Of a stretch of 29,236 nucleotides of DNA, positions 24,370-29,236 are shown one piece after another. Location of the stretch: positions 1-29,236 of IMG/VR virus record IMGVR_UViG_3300030106_002183; one strand, given 5' to 3'. The stretch is from a virus. The notes under the pieces are model-generated. The model saw nothing but the letters and a program-made list of their open reading frames with translations. It searched no databases and was not told the DNA's origin. Both the position numbers and the translations under genes were made by a program. The stretch's first letter is position 1. Every line of letters starts with the position of its first letter.

Positions 24370-25245
24370 ATGACTAAGACAATTAAAGGTAAAGATCAGA
24401 ACGGTGAAGTAGTTGAAACCGAAGTGGAGAGCATCTTCACGCCATCCAACGCCAAGGCTATGAAGAAAGTCTTCAAGGAAGTGTTGGTCACCTCCGCCAA
24501 GACTGAGGAGCAAAAGCGTTTGGACATTGCCAAGGTAGCAGGTGTAGCAGCGCCAGCTATCTCCGCTTACATCGACGATTTGGGCAAAGTACCCTCGCCA
24601 TCCATGGTTCAAAATATGGTGTATCTAGCTGGCGGAATCACTGTCATGAAAACGAGTGAGCCCGGTTACAAAACCTTCATGCGTCGCATCAATGCGGGTA
24701 TTCAGTCTGCTTTGACTGCTGAGCTTTCGGAGGCCCACCGCCTCGCGCCGGAGGATGTGAAGGACGACGATGGCAAGGTTGTAGTGTTTGCCAATGAGCT
24801 GCAAGCCCACGAGAACCAGCTAATCGAAACATTCGTTTTGCGTGATAGTGACGGCGGGGTAATCGACGCGAAATGCCCCAACACGCCAGAGCGCAATGCA
24901 ACGGCCCTTGACTGGACACGTGTACCGGGCTCTGGCTCTATTGCCAAGCAGGCTGAAAAGGTTGGAGCCAAAGAGCGGGCCAACCGGGGCACCAAGGAAG
25001 CTACTTCCAAGGATGCTCTAGCCGATCAAGGAAGCGGGGGATATGAGACATTCCTTGCCCTGCGCGATTTGATTACCGGCAAGTCAACGGGTCGTCAGGC
25101 TAACATTGCCAACCTGAACAAAGCTGAGAAGCAGGTGGTCTTGGCTGCCATCGAGATTGCTAAGGTTGCCCACACTCAAGCCTTGGCTGCGGAGTACGAC
25201 AACGCTGCTGACTTCGTAATGGCTGAATTGAAAGACGCCGCCTAA
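24370..25245 (+). CDS. 291-aa protein with HTH-like segment, probably highly expressed
   Basis: The ATG at 24370 is chosen over one at 24319, because the latter lies inside the leader hairpin and gives an unnatural N-terminus. Residues about 40-85 (EEQKRLDIAKVAGVAAPAISAYIDD, then PSPSMVQNMVYLAGG) resemble a Cro/XRE-type helix-turn-helix with its following helices. The rest is acidic and helical with a long Lys/Ala/Glu-rich middle. Codons are visibly richer in third-position C/G than neighbouring plus-strand genes and resemble the capsid gene. With its own promoter, leader hairpin and terminator it is a single-gene unit. The function is unknown; a DNA-binding protein or regulator is possible. 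Confidence 0.7.
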   Translation: MTKTIKGKDQNGEVVETEVESIFTPSNAKAMKKVFKEVLVTSAKTEEQKRLDIAKVAGVAAPAISAYIDDLGKVPSPSMVQNMVYLAGGITVMKTSEPGYKTFMRRINAGIQSALTAELSEAHRLAPEDVKDDDGKVVVFANELQAHENQLIETFVLRDSDGGVIDAKCPNTPERNATALDWTRVPGSGSIAKQAEKVGAKERANRGTKEATSKDALADQGSGGYETFLALRDLITGKSTGRQANIANLNKAEKQVVLAAIEIAKVAHTQALAAEYDNAADFVMAELKDAA

Positions 25246-25258
25246 GTGCTAACAACCG

Positions 25259-25290
25259 ATGGGCATCCTAGCGGGTGCCCATTATTGTTA
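25259..25290 (+). terminator. Rho-independent terminator after the 291-aa gene
   Basis: The stem ATGGGCATCC/GGGTGCCCAT (10 bp with one T-G) closes on TAGC and is followed by TATTGTTA. The U-run is interrupted, so termination may be partial. Confidence 0.75.
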
Positions 25291-25317
25291 CCACCCAAGC
25301 GAGAAAGGAACTATCCA

Positions 25318-25494
25318 ATGCGTTATTTTGTAACATACCGTAGGAAGTGCTACGAAAGCGAGATCCTAGAAGGATTTTGTGACCTGCTTCGCGCTGACTT
25401 TACAAACGAGCGCGGGGCAATGCTGTTCATGGATTTCTTGGAAGACCAAAACGACGTGATTCAATCATCAATCAGCCTGTATGAGAGGGACTAA
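25318..25494 (+). CDS. 58-aa protein of unknown function
   Basis: The ATG at 25318 has AAAGGAA 7-10 nt upstream. An upstream ATG at 25246 would include the terminator stem and is rejected. The protein MRYFVTYRRKCYESEILEGF... has an antiparallel-strand start and an acidic helical end (GAMLFMDFLEDQNDVIQ). It is a small soluble protein with one tyrosine-rich strand. No family is recognised. It is followed by a 3-nt gap to the membrane gene. Confidence 0.6.
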   Translation: MRYFVTYRRKCYESEILEGFCDLLRADFTNERGAMLFMDFLEDQNDVIQSSISLYERD

Positions 25495-25497
25495 CCA

Positions 25498-25671
25498 ATG
25501 CATACCCTAGCAGTATTACTTACATTCTTGGCAGCCATCGCGTTTACATTCTGCACAATGGCGATCATCGTAGCCAACCCCCAAGGTGATCTATTACTCT
25601 CTGGGGTTCTCATTTCAATGGCAGCATTTAGCGGCGGTATGGCTGCGATATTTCTAGACGAACAACGATAA
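25498..25671 (+). CDS. 57-aa two-helix membrane protein
   Basis: The frame MHTLAVLLTFLAAIAF... ends in IFLDEQR. It has two transmembrane helices (about residues 3-26 and 33-53) joined by a short NPQGD turn and ends in a charged tail. AGAGGGA precedes the ATG by 8 nt, and a strong terminator follows. Size and topology would suit a small holin or an envelope-targeting early protein, but nothing in the sequence decides this and no endolysin gene is adjacent. Confidence 0.65.
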   Translation: MHTLAVLLTFLAAIAFTFCTMAIIVANPQGDLLLSGVLISMAAFSGGMAAIFLDEQR

Positions 25672-25697
25672 ACCCCAACCCCAAGGAAGGAAAAGGG

Positions 25698-25725
25698 AAC
25701 CCTAGCCAGAGTGGCTGGGGTTTTT
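25698..25725 (+). terminator. Strong rho-independent terminator
   Basis: The stem AACCCTAGCCA/TGGCTGGGGTT (11 bp, one T-G) closes on GAG and runs into TTTTTC. It ends the first rightward gene group 26 nt after the two-helix membrane gene. Confidence 0.9.
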
Positions 25726-26022
25726 CTTTGGAATTTTTCTGGATGAGAACAAACCGTGAAGATCGAAAATCCGGTATCATCAAGGCAGGTACAGGGCATG
25801 ACAGCTACAGAGTCGGCTTGTGCTATAGTTATGAGCGGTATCACAGGGCTAGTTAATGACGATGCCCCTTCTGACTATTGACATAAGCCCCCTCATCGAC
25901 TACTATATAGATACTGACCAAGAGGGCAGGGAATAGAGTATATATATATATCCTCCCCTCCGGGTCGGTAAACTAAAATATCACAGTTTTTAACTATCTC
26001 CAAGCAAAAAAGGTTGTACAAA
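25726..26022. other. Mostly noncoding gap with promoter
   Basis: Apart from the promoter at 25878 I see no well-supported gene here. Two short plus-strand frames exist: 25743-25856 (37 aa, no ribosome site) and 25798-25881 (27 aa, running into the -35 box); neither is convincing. An alternating AT run lies near 25938-25950. An AAAAGG-TTGTACAAA stretch carrying another TGTACA precedes the 30-aa gene. Confidence 0.5.
25878..25906 (+). promoter_or_regulatory. Rightward promoter, TTGACA-N17-TACTAT type
   Basis: TTGACA (25878-25883), 17 nt, TACTAT (25901-25906). The 17 nt from 25901, TACTATATAGATACTGA, recurs exactly at 26142. It drives the segment with the 30-aa membrane peptide. Confidence 0.75.
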
Positions 26023-26115
26023 ATGAACAGGAATAAAGAACTTGAAACAATCAAAACCATCCTCACCCTGGTAGGTATATTCATGGTGCTATCTCTTACA
26101 ATGATAGTGTGGTAA
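26023..26115 (+). CDS. 30-aa single-span membrane peptide
   Basis: MNRNKELETIKT is a charged N-terminus, then ILTLVGIFMVLSLTMIVW forms one membrane helix reaching the C-terminus. AAAAAAGG lies 9 nt before the ATG. It is bracketed by two copies of the TACTAT-type promoter, which supports a separately expressed small transcript. No function is known. Confidence 0.5.
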   Translation: MNRNKELETIKTILTLVGIFMVLSLTMIVW

Positions 26116-26118
26116 CCC

Positions 26119-26147
26119 TTGACATAGCTGGCTGCTTGTAGTACTAT
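26119..26147 (+). promoter_or_regulatory. Rightward promoter before the tRNA-like RNA
   Basis: TTGACA (26119-26124), 17 nt, TACTAT (26142-26147). It shares the exact 17-nt downstream sequence of the promoter at 25878. The predicted start near 26154 is about 30 nt before the tRNA-like element. Confidence 0.75.
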
Positions 26148-26184
26148 ATAGATACTGAAGCAGTCAGCAGTTAATACATTTTAC

Positions 26185-26302
26185 GGAAGGCATGGCTGGT
26201 TAATTTCATGTTGGGTGCCGACAAGCCAATGGCACCCTATCCCTAAAGCATGAAAAGTTCATTAGGGTGAACTAACGCAGGGTTCGATTCCCTGCCCTTC
26301 CA
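26185..26302 (+). ncRNA. tRNA-like structured RNA (non-canonical) or attP-like tRNA fragment
   Basis: The ends pair like an acceptor stem: GGAAGG (26185-26190) with CCTTCC (26296-26301). A perfect T-arm lies at 26278-26294, stem CAGGG/CCCTG with the TTCGATT loop, and GGTTCGATTCC matches the tRNA B-box. A D-arm-like CATG-GCTGGTTAATTT-CATG carries the GGTTAA element. Between them are a 7-bp stem (GGGTGCC/GGCACCC, 11-nt loop) and a stacked stem (CCCTA/TAGGG plus ATGAA/TTCAT). At 118 nt, with a 7th-position C-C mismatch, no ordinary 7-nt anticodon loop and no CCA, it is not a standard tRNA. It may be a tRNA mimic, a processing signal, or an attP carrying the 3' end of a host tRNA gene. Confidence 0.5.
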
Positions 26303-26336
26303 CTTATATCATTACTGGCACTTTTATAGGTGACGC

Positions 26337-26474
26337 ATGTACGTAGTATTTTCGCATAAAGGCCCTATGACTAAACACGAGTCTAGAACAGCAGCAGAGG
26401 ACGTGGTCAAGTACCTTAAAGGTAAAGGCCACGAAGCATGGATTAAATATAAAACACGAGGAGAATATCAATGA
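26337..26474 (+). CDS. 45-aa protein of unknown function
   Basis: The frame MYVVFSHKGPMTKHESRTAA... ends in IKYKTRGEYQ. It starts with a strand, followed by a basic helix (AAEDVVKYLKGKGHEAWI) and a strand, a compact alpha/beta miniprotein. GGTG before the ATG is a weak ribosome site. Its stop overlaps the next start (ATGA), making it the first gene of a coupled operon downstream of the tRNA-like RNA. Confidence 0.6.
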   Translation: MYVVFSHKGPMTKHESRTAAEDVVKYLKGKGHEAWIKYKTRGEYQ

Positions 26475-26563
26475 AGCTCGACCCATTTGACGTACTGATC
26501 TTATGCTTTGCAGCTATGACTGCTGGCTTTGGCACAACCCTTTGGCTATGGACGAACATCTAA
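26471..26563 (+). CDS. 30-aa single-span membrane peptide
   Basis: MKLDPFDVLILCFAAMTAGF is followed by GTTLWLWTNI. One hydrophobic helix spans about residues 7-28. GAGGAGA lies 6 nt upstream, an ATGA overlap links it to the upstream gene and a TAATG overlap links it to the next one. These precise signals support it despite its size. No function is known. Confidence 0.6.
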   Translation: MKLDPFDVLILCFAAMTAGFGTTLWLWTNI

Positions 26564-27120
26564 TGAAGATAAGACCTAACGAAAATTACAGCGTTTTAGG
26601 TTATGGACGCCTTAACAAAAACAAAACCTACGAGGCTTGTATCGCTACAAATCAACCCGACTATAAAGAAAAAGGTTTGATATTTGTAGAAGCTAACGAT
26701 GATTTACGAATCGAATTATTGTTAACTAGTGATGAATACGGAGTCATCGAAGATGACCTGGATATCCCTGAGTTCCTGCAACGTGACTACGATCCTGTTA
26801 AGTGGCTGGAAAGTTATATCCCACCCAAGAACGAGCCGTGGTGGATGCCTGACTTACAGAAGTACAAGGCAGAGAAGGAAGCACGTGAGGCACGTAGTGC
26901 GGAAATACGGGAACACAAACAGCAAGTGAAAGCCCGTAAGCTAACCAAACAAAAGCATGAACATTATGTGCTTGATGCCCTGTCGCATGGGGCTAACACT
27001 TTCGGTAAGATGCGTAAAGCATTGCATCTTGAGGACAATCAAATCAAGTCTGCACTAAACAGACTACGAACAGCTAACAAAATTACCATCACTGGCAGAG
27101 TTTACAAGGCACAGTTATGA
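26563..27120 (+). CDS. 185-aa protein with C-terminal winged-helix-like domain
   Basis: The start at 26563 is chosen because it overlaps the preceding stop (TAATG); an earlier ATG in frame at 26503 would run through the membrane peptide gene. The N-terminal domain is beta-rich (YGRLNKNKTYEACIATNQ, KGLIFVEAND). A Pro/Trp linker and a long charged coiled coil (about 102-130) follow. The last 55 residues (HYVLDALSHGANTFGKMRKAL, IKSALNRLRTANKITITGRVY) look like a winged helix-turn-helix. It is possibly a DNA-binding early regulator; the family is not recognised. Confidence 0.65.
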   Translation: MKIRPNENYSVLGYGRLNKNKTYEACIATNQPDYKEKGLIFVEANDDLRIELLLTSDEYGVIEDDLDIPEFLQRDYDPVKWLESYIPPKNEPWWMPDLQKYKAEKEAREARSAEIREHKQQVKARKLTKQKHEHYVLDALSHGANTFGKMRKALHLEDNQIKSALNRLRTANKITITGRVYKAQL

Positions 27121-27365
27121 AGAACAAACTAACCCCAACGCACACACTAGACTGGTACATTAAATGGATCGGTACAGTGTTTATTCTTGCAGGTATGGTA
27201 TTGACATCACAAAACCTGTTCCCCTACAATATGATAGTTACAATAATCGGTGAGATATGCTGGTTTACTGTAGCATTTATGTGGGGTGATCGTGCATTAC
27301 TAGTGCTAACTAGTGTAGCTACTTTTATCCTTGCATCAGGTTTAATCCAGTGGAGTATGTCATGA
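27117..27365 (+). CDS. 82-aa integral membrane protein
   Basis: After a short basic N-terminus there are three hydrophobic segments: about 13-32 (WYIKWIGTVFILAGMVLTS), 36-56 (YNMIVTIIGEICWFTVAFMWG) and 58-78 (RALLVLTSVATFILASGLI). The W-x-x-VAFMWGDRAL motif occurs in a family of small membrane proteins I recall from marine phages. It overlaps the previous gene by ATGA and the next by ATGA. A role in the envelope is likely, but its biochemistry is unknown. Confidence 0.7.
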   Translation: MKNKLTPTHTLDWYIKWIGTVFILAGMVLTSQNLFPYNMIVTIIGEICWFTVAFMWGDRALLVLTSVATFILASGLIQWSMS

Positions 27366-27571
27366 ATAAACGTAAGGTAACTGTGGGAACTCTCAACAAT
27401 GCAAGTAGCATTGCAGCTATCGACAGGCTGTATAATACTAACCCAGAAGTGTTTGAACTGGGCATGGAATACGACAAGGGTATGCACCCTAACGAGCTAA
27501 TAAAAGCCACTAAGAAATGGGCTAAGTTATTGAAAGGACATACCTTTCAGGCATTGACATTCAATCAATAG
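27362..27571 (+). CDS. 69-aa protein of unknown function
   Basis: The ATG at 27362 is preferred: GGAG 6 nt upstream and an ATGA overlap with the membrane gene; the in-frame ATG at 27350 has no good site. The protein MNKRKVTVGTLNNASSIAAI... is helical, with ELIKATKKWAKLLKGHTFQAL near the end. The 3' end contains the -35 box of the next promoter. No family is recognised. Confidence 0.6.
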   Translation: MNKRKVTVGTLNNASSIAAIDRLYNTNPEVFELGMEYDKGMHPNELIKATKKWAKLLKGHTFQALTFNQ

Positions 27572-27582
27572 TGTAGTACTAT
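27554..27582 (+). promoter_or_regulatory. Rightward promoter, TTGACA-N17-TACTAT type
   Basis: TTGACA (27554-27559), 17 nt, TACTAT (27577-27582). It has the same spacing and -10 box as the promoters at 25878 and 26119. Its expected start site (about 27589) coincides with the ATGATG of the next small gene, which could give a leaderless mRNA. Confidence 0.7.
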
Positions 27583-27588
27583 TTAAGA

Positions 27589-27735
27589 ATGATGAAGAAA
27601 GACTTACCCAAACGCAACCCTATCGCCCGTGACTTACGCACTCCCAAGTATAAAAAGCGGGTGGTACAATCACGTAAACATTACGACAGAAAAAAGGAAA
27701 AGATTCATGTTAGACGAAGTATTCGATGCGAGTAA
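27589..27735 (+). CDS. Small basic protein (phage KRNPIAR family)
   Basis: This 48-aa frame is MMKKDLPKRNPIARDLRTPK then YKKRVVQSRKHYDRKKEK. The pattern K(R)NP[IV]A+.LR....+..VV.S.K.Y.RK is one I recognise from small basic proteins in many phages of unrelated hosts, so this is a genuine gene despite its size. Two ATGs (27589, 27592) are possible. There is no ribosome site, only the -10 box 7 nt upstream. The last 29 nt overlap the DUF932-like gene in another frame, so the tail beyond RKKEK may be incidental. Confidence 0.75.
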   Translation: MMKKDLPKRNPIARDLRTPKYKKRVVQSRKHYDRKKEKIHVRRSIRCE

Positions 27736-28606
27736 ATACGATTTTCCTGTATCAAAGCAAGCTATTAAACTTGCTGATGGTACGTTAATACCCGAAGATC
27801 AAGCTATGCATTTAGTTAATGATCTAACCAATCAACCCATCTGTGCTACGACAAAGTCGTACCCATTATTTCACGTTGGTACGATGATTACACCTCTTGG
27901 CAAAGCAATCAAAGAACGCTTTGGCACAAAGAACATAATCACCAGAACAAAGAATGTAGGTGATTGCTACTTTGAGTTTCTTGCTGAGTTCCCTGATTTT
28001 GCATACGACATTGATGGTAACGGTACAGTCACACCTCAGTTTAGGTTCCGCACTAGCTACAATCGTAAGTTCCGTAACAACGGCATGGTAGGCGATTGGC
28101 GTTCGGCTTGCTGGAATACTTTGGTAAGTGGCTTTAAGTTCGCTCACGTGTATGCCAAGCACTCCAAAGGCTTTGATCCTAAGTTTTTTGTGTCCAAGGT
28201 AGAAAAAGCACTGGACATGATGGGTCAGAACGAGAGTGAGTATCGTAAGCTATACGACACATCCGTAAACCGTGATGATGTTCTTGATCTGTTCTCACAT
28301 ACGGTATGCAAGTACGAAAACTATGCCACAGGTGACAAGAAAGTAAACGAGGGCTTGTTATCCACGCTCATGCGTAAATGGGATGACGAAGCACGGCATA
28401 CGCATGGCAGGGGTGCATACCAGTGGGGCAAGCCCAAGACAGGCTCCATGTGGAATACGTACAACGCCCTTACATGGTGGTCTACGCACTACACTGATGG
28501 CAGACAGCGCAAGGTTAAGTCATCTAACCCCTTCGGTACACTTGACATAAGGGAGCAAAAAGTGGTAAAGTGTATGAATAGTCAGCATTGGAGAGAGCTA
28601 ATATGA
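27707..28606 (+). CDS. DUF932-like protein
   Basis: The ATG at 27707 has AAAGGAAAAG 8 nt upstream; an ATG at 27629 would read through the small basic gene and is rejected. The 299-aa protein has features of the phage/plasmid DUF932 family: an N-terminal region ending LFHVGTMITPLGKAI, then FRFRTSYNRKFRNNGMVGDWRSACWNTLVSG (the R-T-S-Y...C-W-N-T variant of the family RNSYDGS...CSNG core), and WNTYNALTWWSTHY near the C-terminus. In phages it often sits near replication genes; its biochemical role is not established. Confidence 0.75.
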   Translation: MLDEVFDASKYDFPVSKQAIKLADGTLIPEDQAMHLVNDLTNQPICATTKSYPLFHVGTMITPLGKAIKERFGTKNIITRTKNVGDCYFEFLAEFPDFAYDIDGNGTVTPQFRFRTSYNRKFRNNGMVGDWRSACWNTLVSGFKFAHVYAKHSKGFDPKFFVSKVEKALDMMGQNESEYRKLYDTSVNRDDVLDLFSHTVCKYENYATGDKKVNEGLLSTLMRKWDDEARHTHGRGAYQWGKPKTGSMWNTYNALTWWSTHYTDGRQRKVKSSNPFGTLDIREQKVVKCMNSQHWRELI

Positions 28607-28812
28607 TCAACCGATTCAATCCTTCATGTGATGTGGAGCTTGAGGACTACTACGACGAAGCGGAAGAGGTTCTCATTGAAGAGTATGTTCGTAGAGGTGG
28701 TGCCGATAAGGATTGGTTCCCATCTATGGACGCAGTGCAGGACATGGCTTACGAGCTATGGCAAGATCGTTTTAACCAGTATGCAGATTATCGGAGAGCT
28801 ATGGATGGGTAG
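28603..28812 (+). CDS. 69-aa acidic protein
   Basis: The start at 28603 overlaps the DUF932-like stop (ATGA), with GGAGAGAG upstream. The protein is acidic and helical (DVELEDYYDEAEEVLIEEYV, then MAYELWQDRFNQYADY). It is part of a chain of overlapping small genes leading to the primase-like gene. No family is recognised. Acidic small early proteins often act as inhibitors or DNA mimics, but there is no specific evidence. Confidence 0.65.
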   Translation: MINRFNPSCDVELEDYYDEAEEVLIEEYVRRGGADKDWFPSMDAVQDMAYELWQDRFNQYADYRRAMDG

Positions 28813-28969
28813 ATTCAGCGAGTTAGATATCGAGATTCGTATGACCCTTGAAGACGAGGCACGTCTTATGGGTCTTAACGAAGACGATACGCAAGATTTC
28901 ATTGACTCTAACTATTGGACATATGCTGAAGAGATAACTCGTGCAGCTATTGAAAGGGGTACCAAATGA
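28805..28969 (+). CDS. 54-aa acidic protein
   Basis: The frame MGRFSELDIEIRMTLEDEA... ends in ITRAAIERGTK. ATG 28805 lies 8 nt inside the end of the previous gene, and the stop overlaps the next start (ATGA). It is helical, with many Asp/Glu and an LNEDDTQDFI turn, comparable in style to its neighbours. Function is unknown. Confidence 0.6.
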   Translation: MGRFSELDIEIRMTLEDEARLMGLNEDDTQDFIDSNYWTYAEEITRAAIERGTK

Positions 28970-29115
28970 GCTATTGGTATGACGACATCGAGCGTGTGCT
29001 TGATGACTTATCTAAGGGCAACATCGACAGCACTGTGGCTATCGAATTGCTTACCGACTTGGGCTACAGCCGACAGGTTGTAATCGAAGACATTCTATGT
29101 GGACATGATGAATAG
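28966..29115 (+). CDS. 49-aa acidic protein
   Basis: The frame MSYWYDDIERVLDDLSKG... ends in EDILCGHDE. It starts by an ATGA overlap with the previous gene and overlaps the start of the primase-like gene. The helix-turn-helix-like spacing (DSTVAIELLTDLGYSRQVVI) could be a small DNA-binding fold, but this is weak. Confidence 0.6.
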   Translation: MSYWYDDIERVLDDLSKGNIDSTVAIELLTDLGYSRQVVIEDILCGHDE

Positions 29116-29236
29116 CAAAACTGTGAAAGGACTGCTTGATGGACGGTCATCCTATCGGGGTGACTGTCCCTCTTGTGGTGGCAAGAACACGTTCAGTGCC
29201 AGCCGTACCCCGACAGGTGAGGTTGCGTGGATGTGC
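29105..29236 (+). CDS. Primase / primase-helicase, N-terminal zinc finger (cut by window end)
   Basis: The open frame starts at ATGATG (29105 or 29108) and runs to the window edge, 44 codons. It contains YRGDCPSCGGKNTF then SASRTPTGEVAWMC, the C-x2-C-G-G ... W-x-C zinc-ribbon pattern at the start of TOPRIM primases and T7 gp4-type primase-helicases. It is placed after the early small genes, where the replication module begins. Only the first 44 residues are visible, so a primase alone or a fused helicase cannot be separated. Confidence 0.65.
   Translation, partial: MMNSKTVKGLLDGRSSYRGDCPSCGGKNTFSASRTPTGEVAWMC

Noticed and set aside
25491-25844. Minus-strand 117-aa frame
   Set aside because: It crosses a strong plus-strand terminator and is antisense to the two-helix membrane gene, which has a proper ribosome site.
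25743-25856. 37-aa plus-strand frame after the terminator
   Set aside because: It has no ribosome site or promoter upstream. The composition is plausible but there is no further support.
25798-25881. 27-aa plus-strand frame running into the promoter at 25878
   Set aside because: It is very short, has only a weak AGGTACAGGG upstream, and lies between a terminator and the promoter, so it is probably not transcribed.
26185-26302. Calling this a standard tRNA gene
   Set aside because: There is no 5-bp stem with a 7-nt anticodon loop, position 7 is mismatched, it is 118 nt long, and CCA is absent; it is reported only as tRNA-like.
28549-28590. TTGACATAAG resembling the -35 start of the phage promoters
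   Set aside because: At 17 nt spacing the -10 position reads GTAAAG; the nearest TATGAAT is about 7 nt too far. It lies inside the DUF932-like coding region.

Overview
This window looks like about 29 kb of a marine, T7-supergroup (podovirus-type) phage genome. The order of the leftward genes is small terminase, large terminase, portal, scaffold, major capsid, tail tubular proteins A and B, a gp13-like protein, three internal-virion candidates and tail fibres. This matches the T7 head, tail and ejectosome order, except that the terminase genes lie at the start of the block. No phage RNA polymerase is visible. The clear promoters are sigma70-like, as expected for phages of the SIO1/VpV262/cobavirus (Zobellviridae-like) kind that rely on host RNA polymerase. 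That placement is inference from gene order and content; the host cannot be named.

Positions 1-23152 are all on the minus strand and form one tightly packed late operon. Read from its promoter, it holds an IbpA-type small heat-shock protein (hsp20), a secreted small protein, two tiny ORFs (22 and 57 aa), a basic HNH-like remnant, a low-complexity protein, the candidate small terminase, a very basic K/A/P-rich protein, the large terminase, portal, a small gene overlapping the portal end, scaffold, major capsid, a capsid-associated protein, a hairpin terminator with a cUUCGg loop, a beta-rich virion protein, the tail tubular proteins, three putative ejection proteins (the last 1583 aa), and a set of tail fibre/appendage proteins, one with a discoidin-like domain. 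Many genes join through TAATG stop/start overlaps.

Positions 23153-24022 are an 870-base noncoding control region. It holds two diverging promoters with perfect consensus hexamers (TTGACA/TATAAT), a cluster of TGTA/TACA palindromes between them, and a long rightward leader packed with inverted repeats, one of them a perfect 7-1-7 Fur-box-like palindrome.

Positions 24023-29236 are on the plus strand and look early or middle. They hold small unknown proteins, a G/C-rich 291-aa protein with an HTH-like segment, several very small membrane proteins, a winged-helix-like protein, a DUF932-like protein, small acidic ORFs, and the start of a zinc-finger primase-like gene cut by the window end. This half has its own promoters, which share TTGACA-N17-TACTAT, and one of them precedes a 118-nt tRNA-like structured RNA. 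The most unusual items are this tRNA-like element, the repeated promoter family with a possible leaderless gene, and the palindrome-rich control region.
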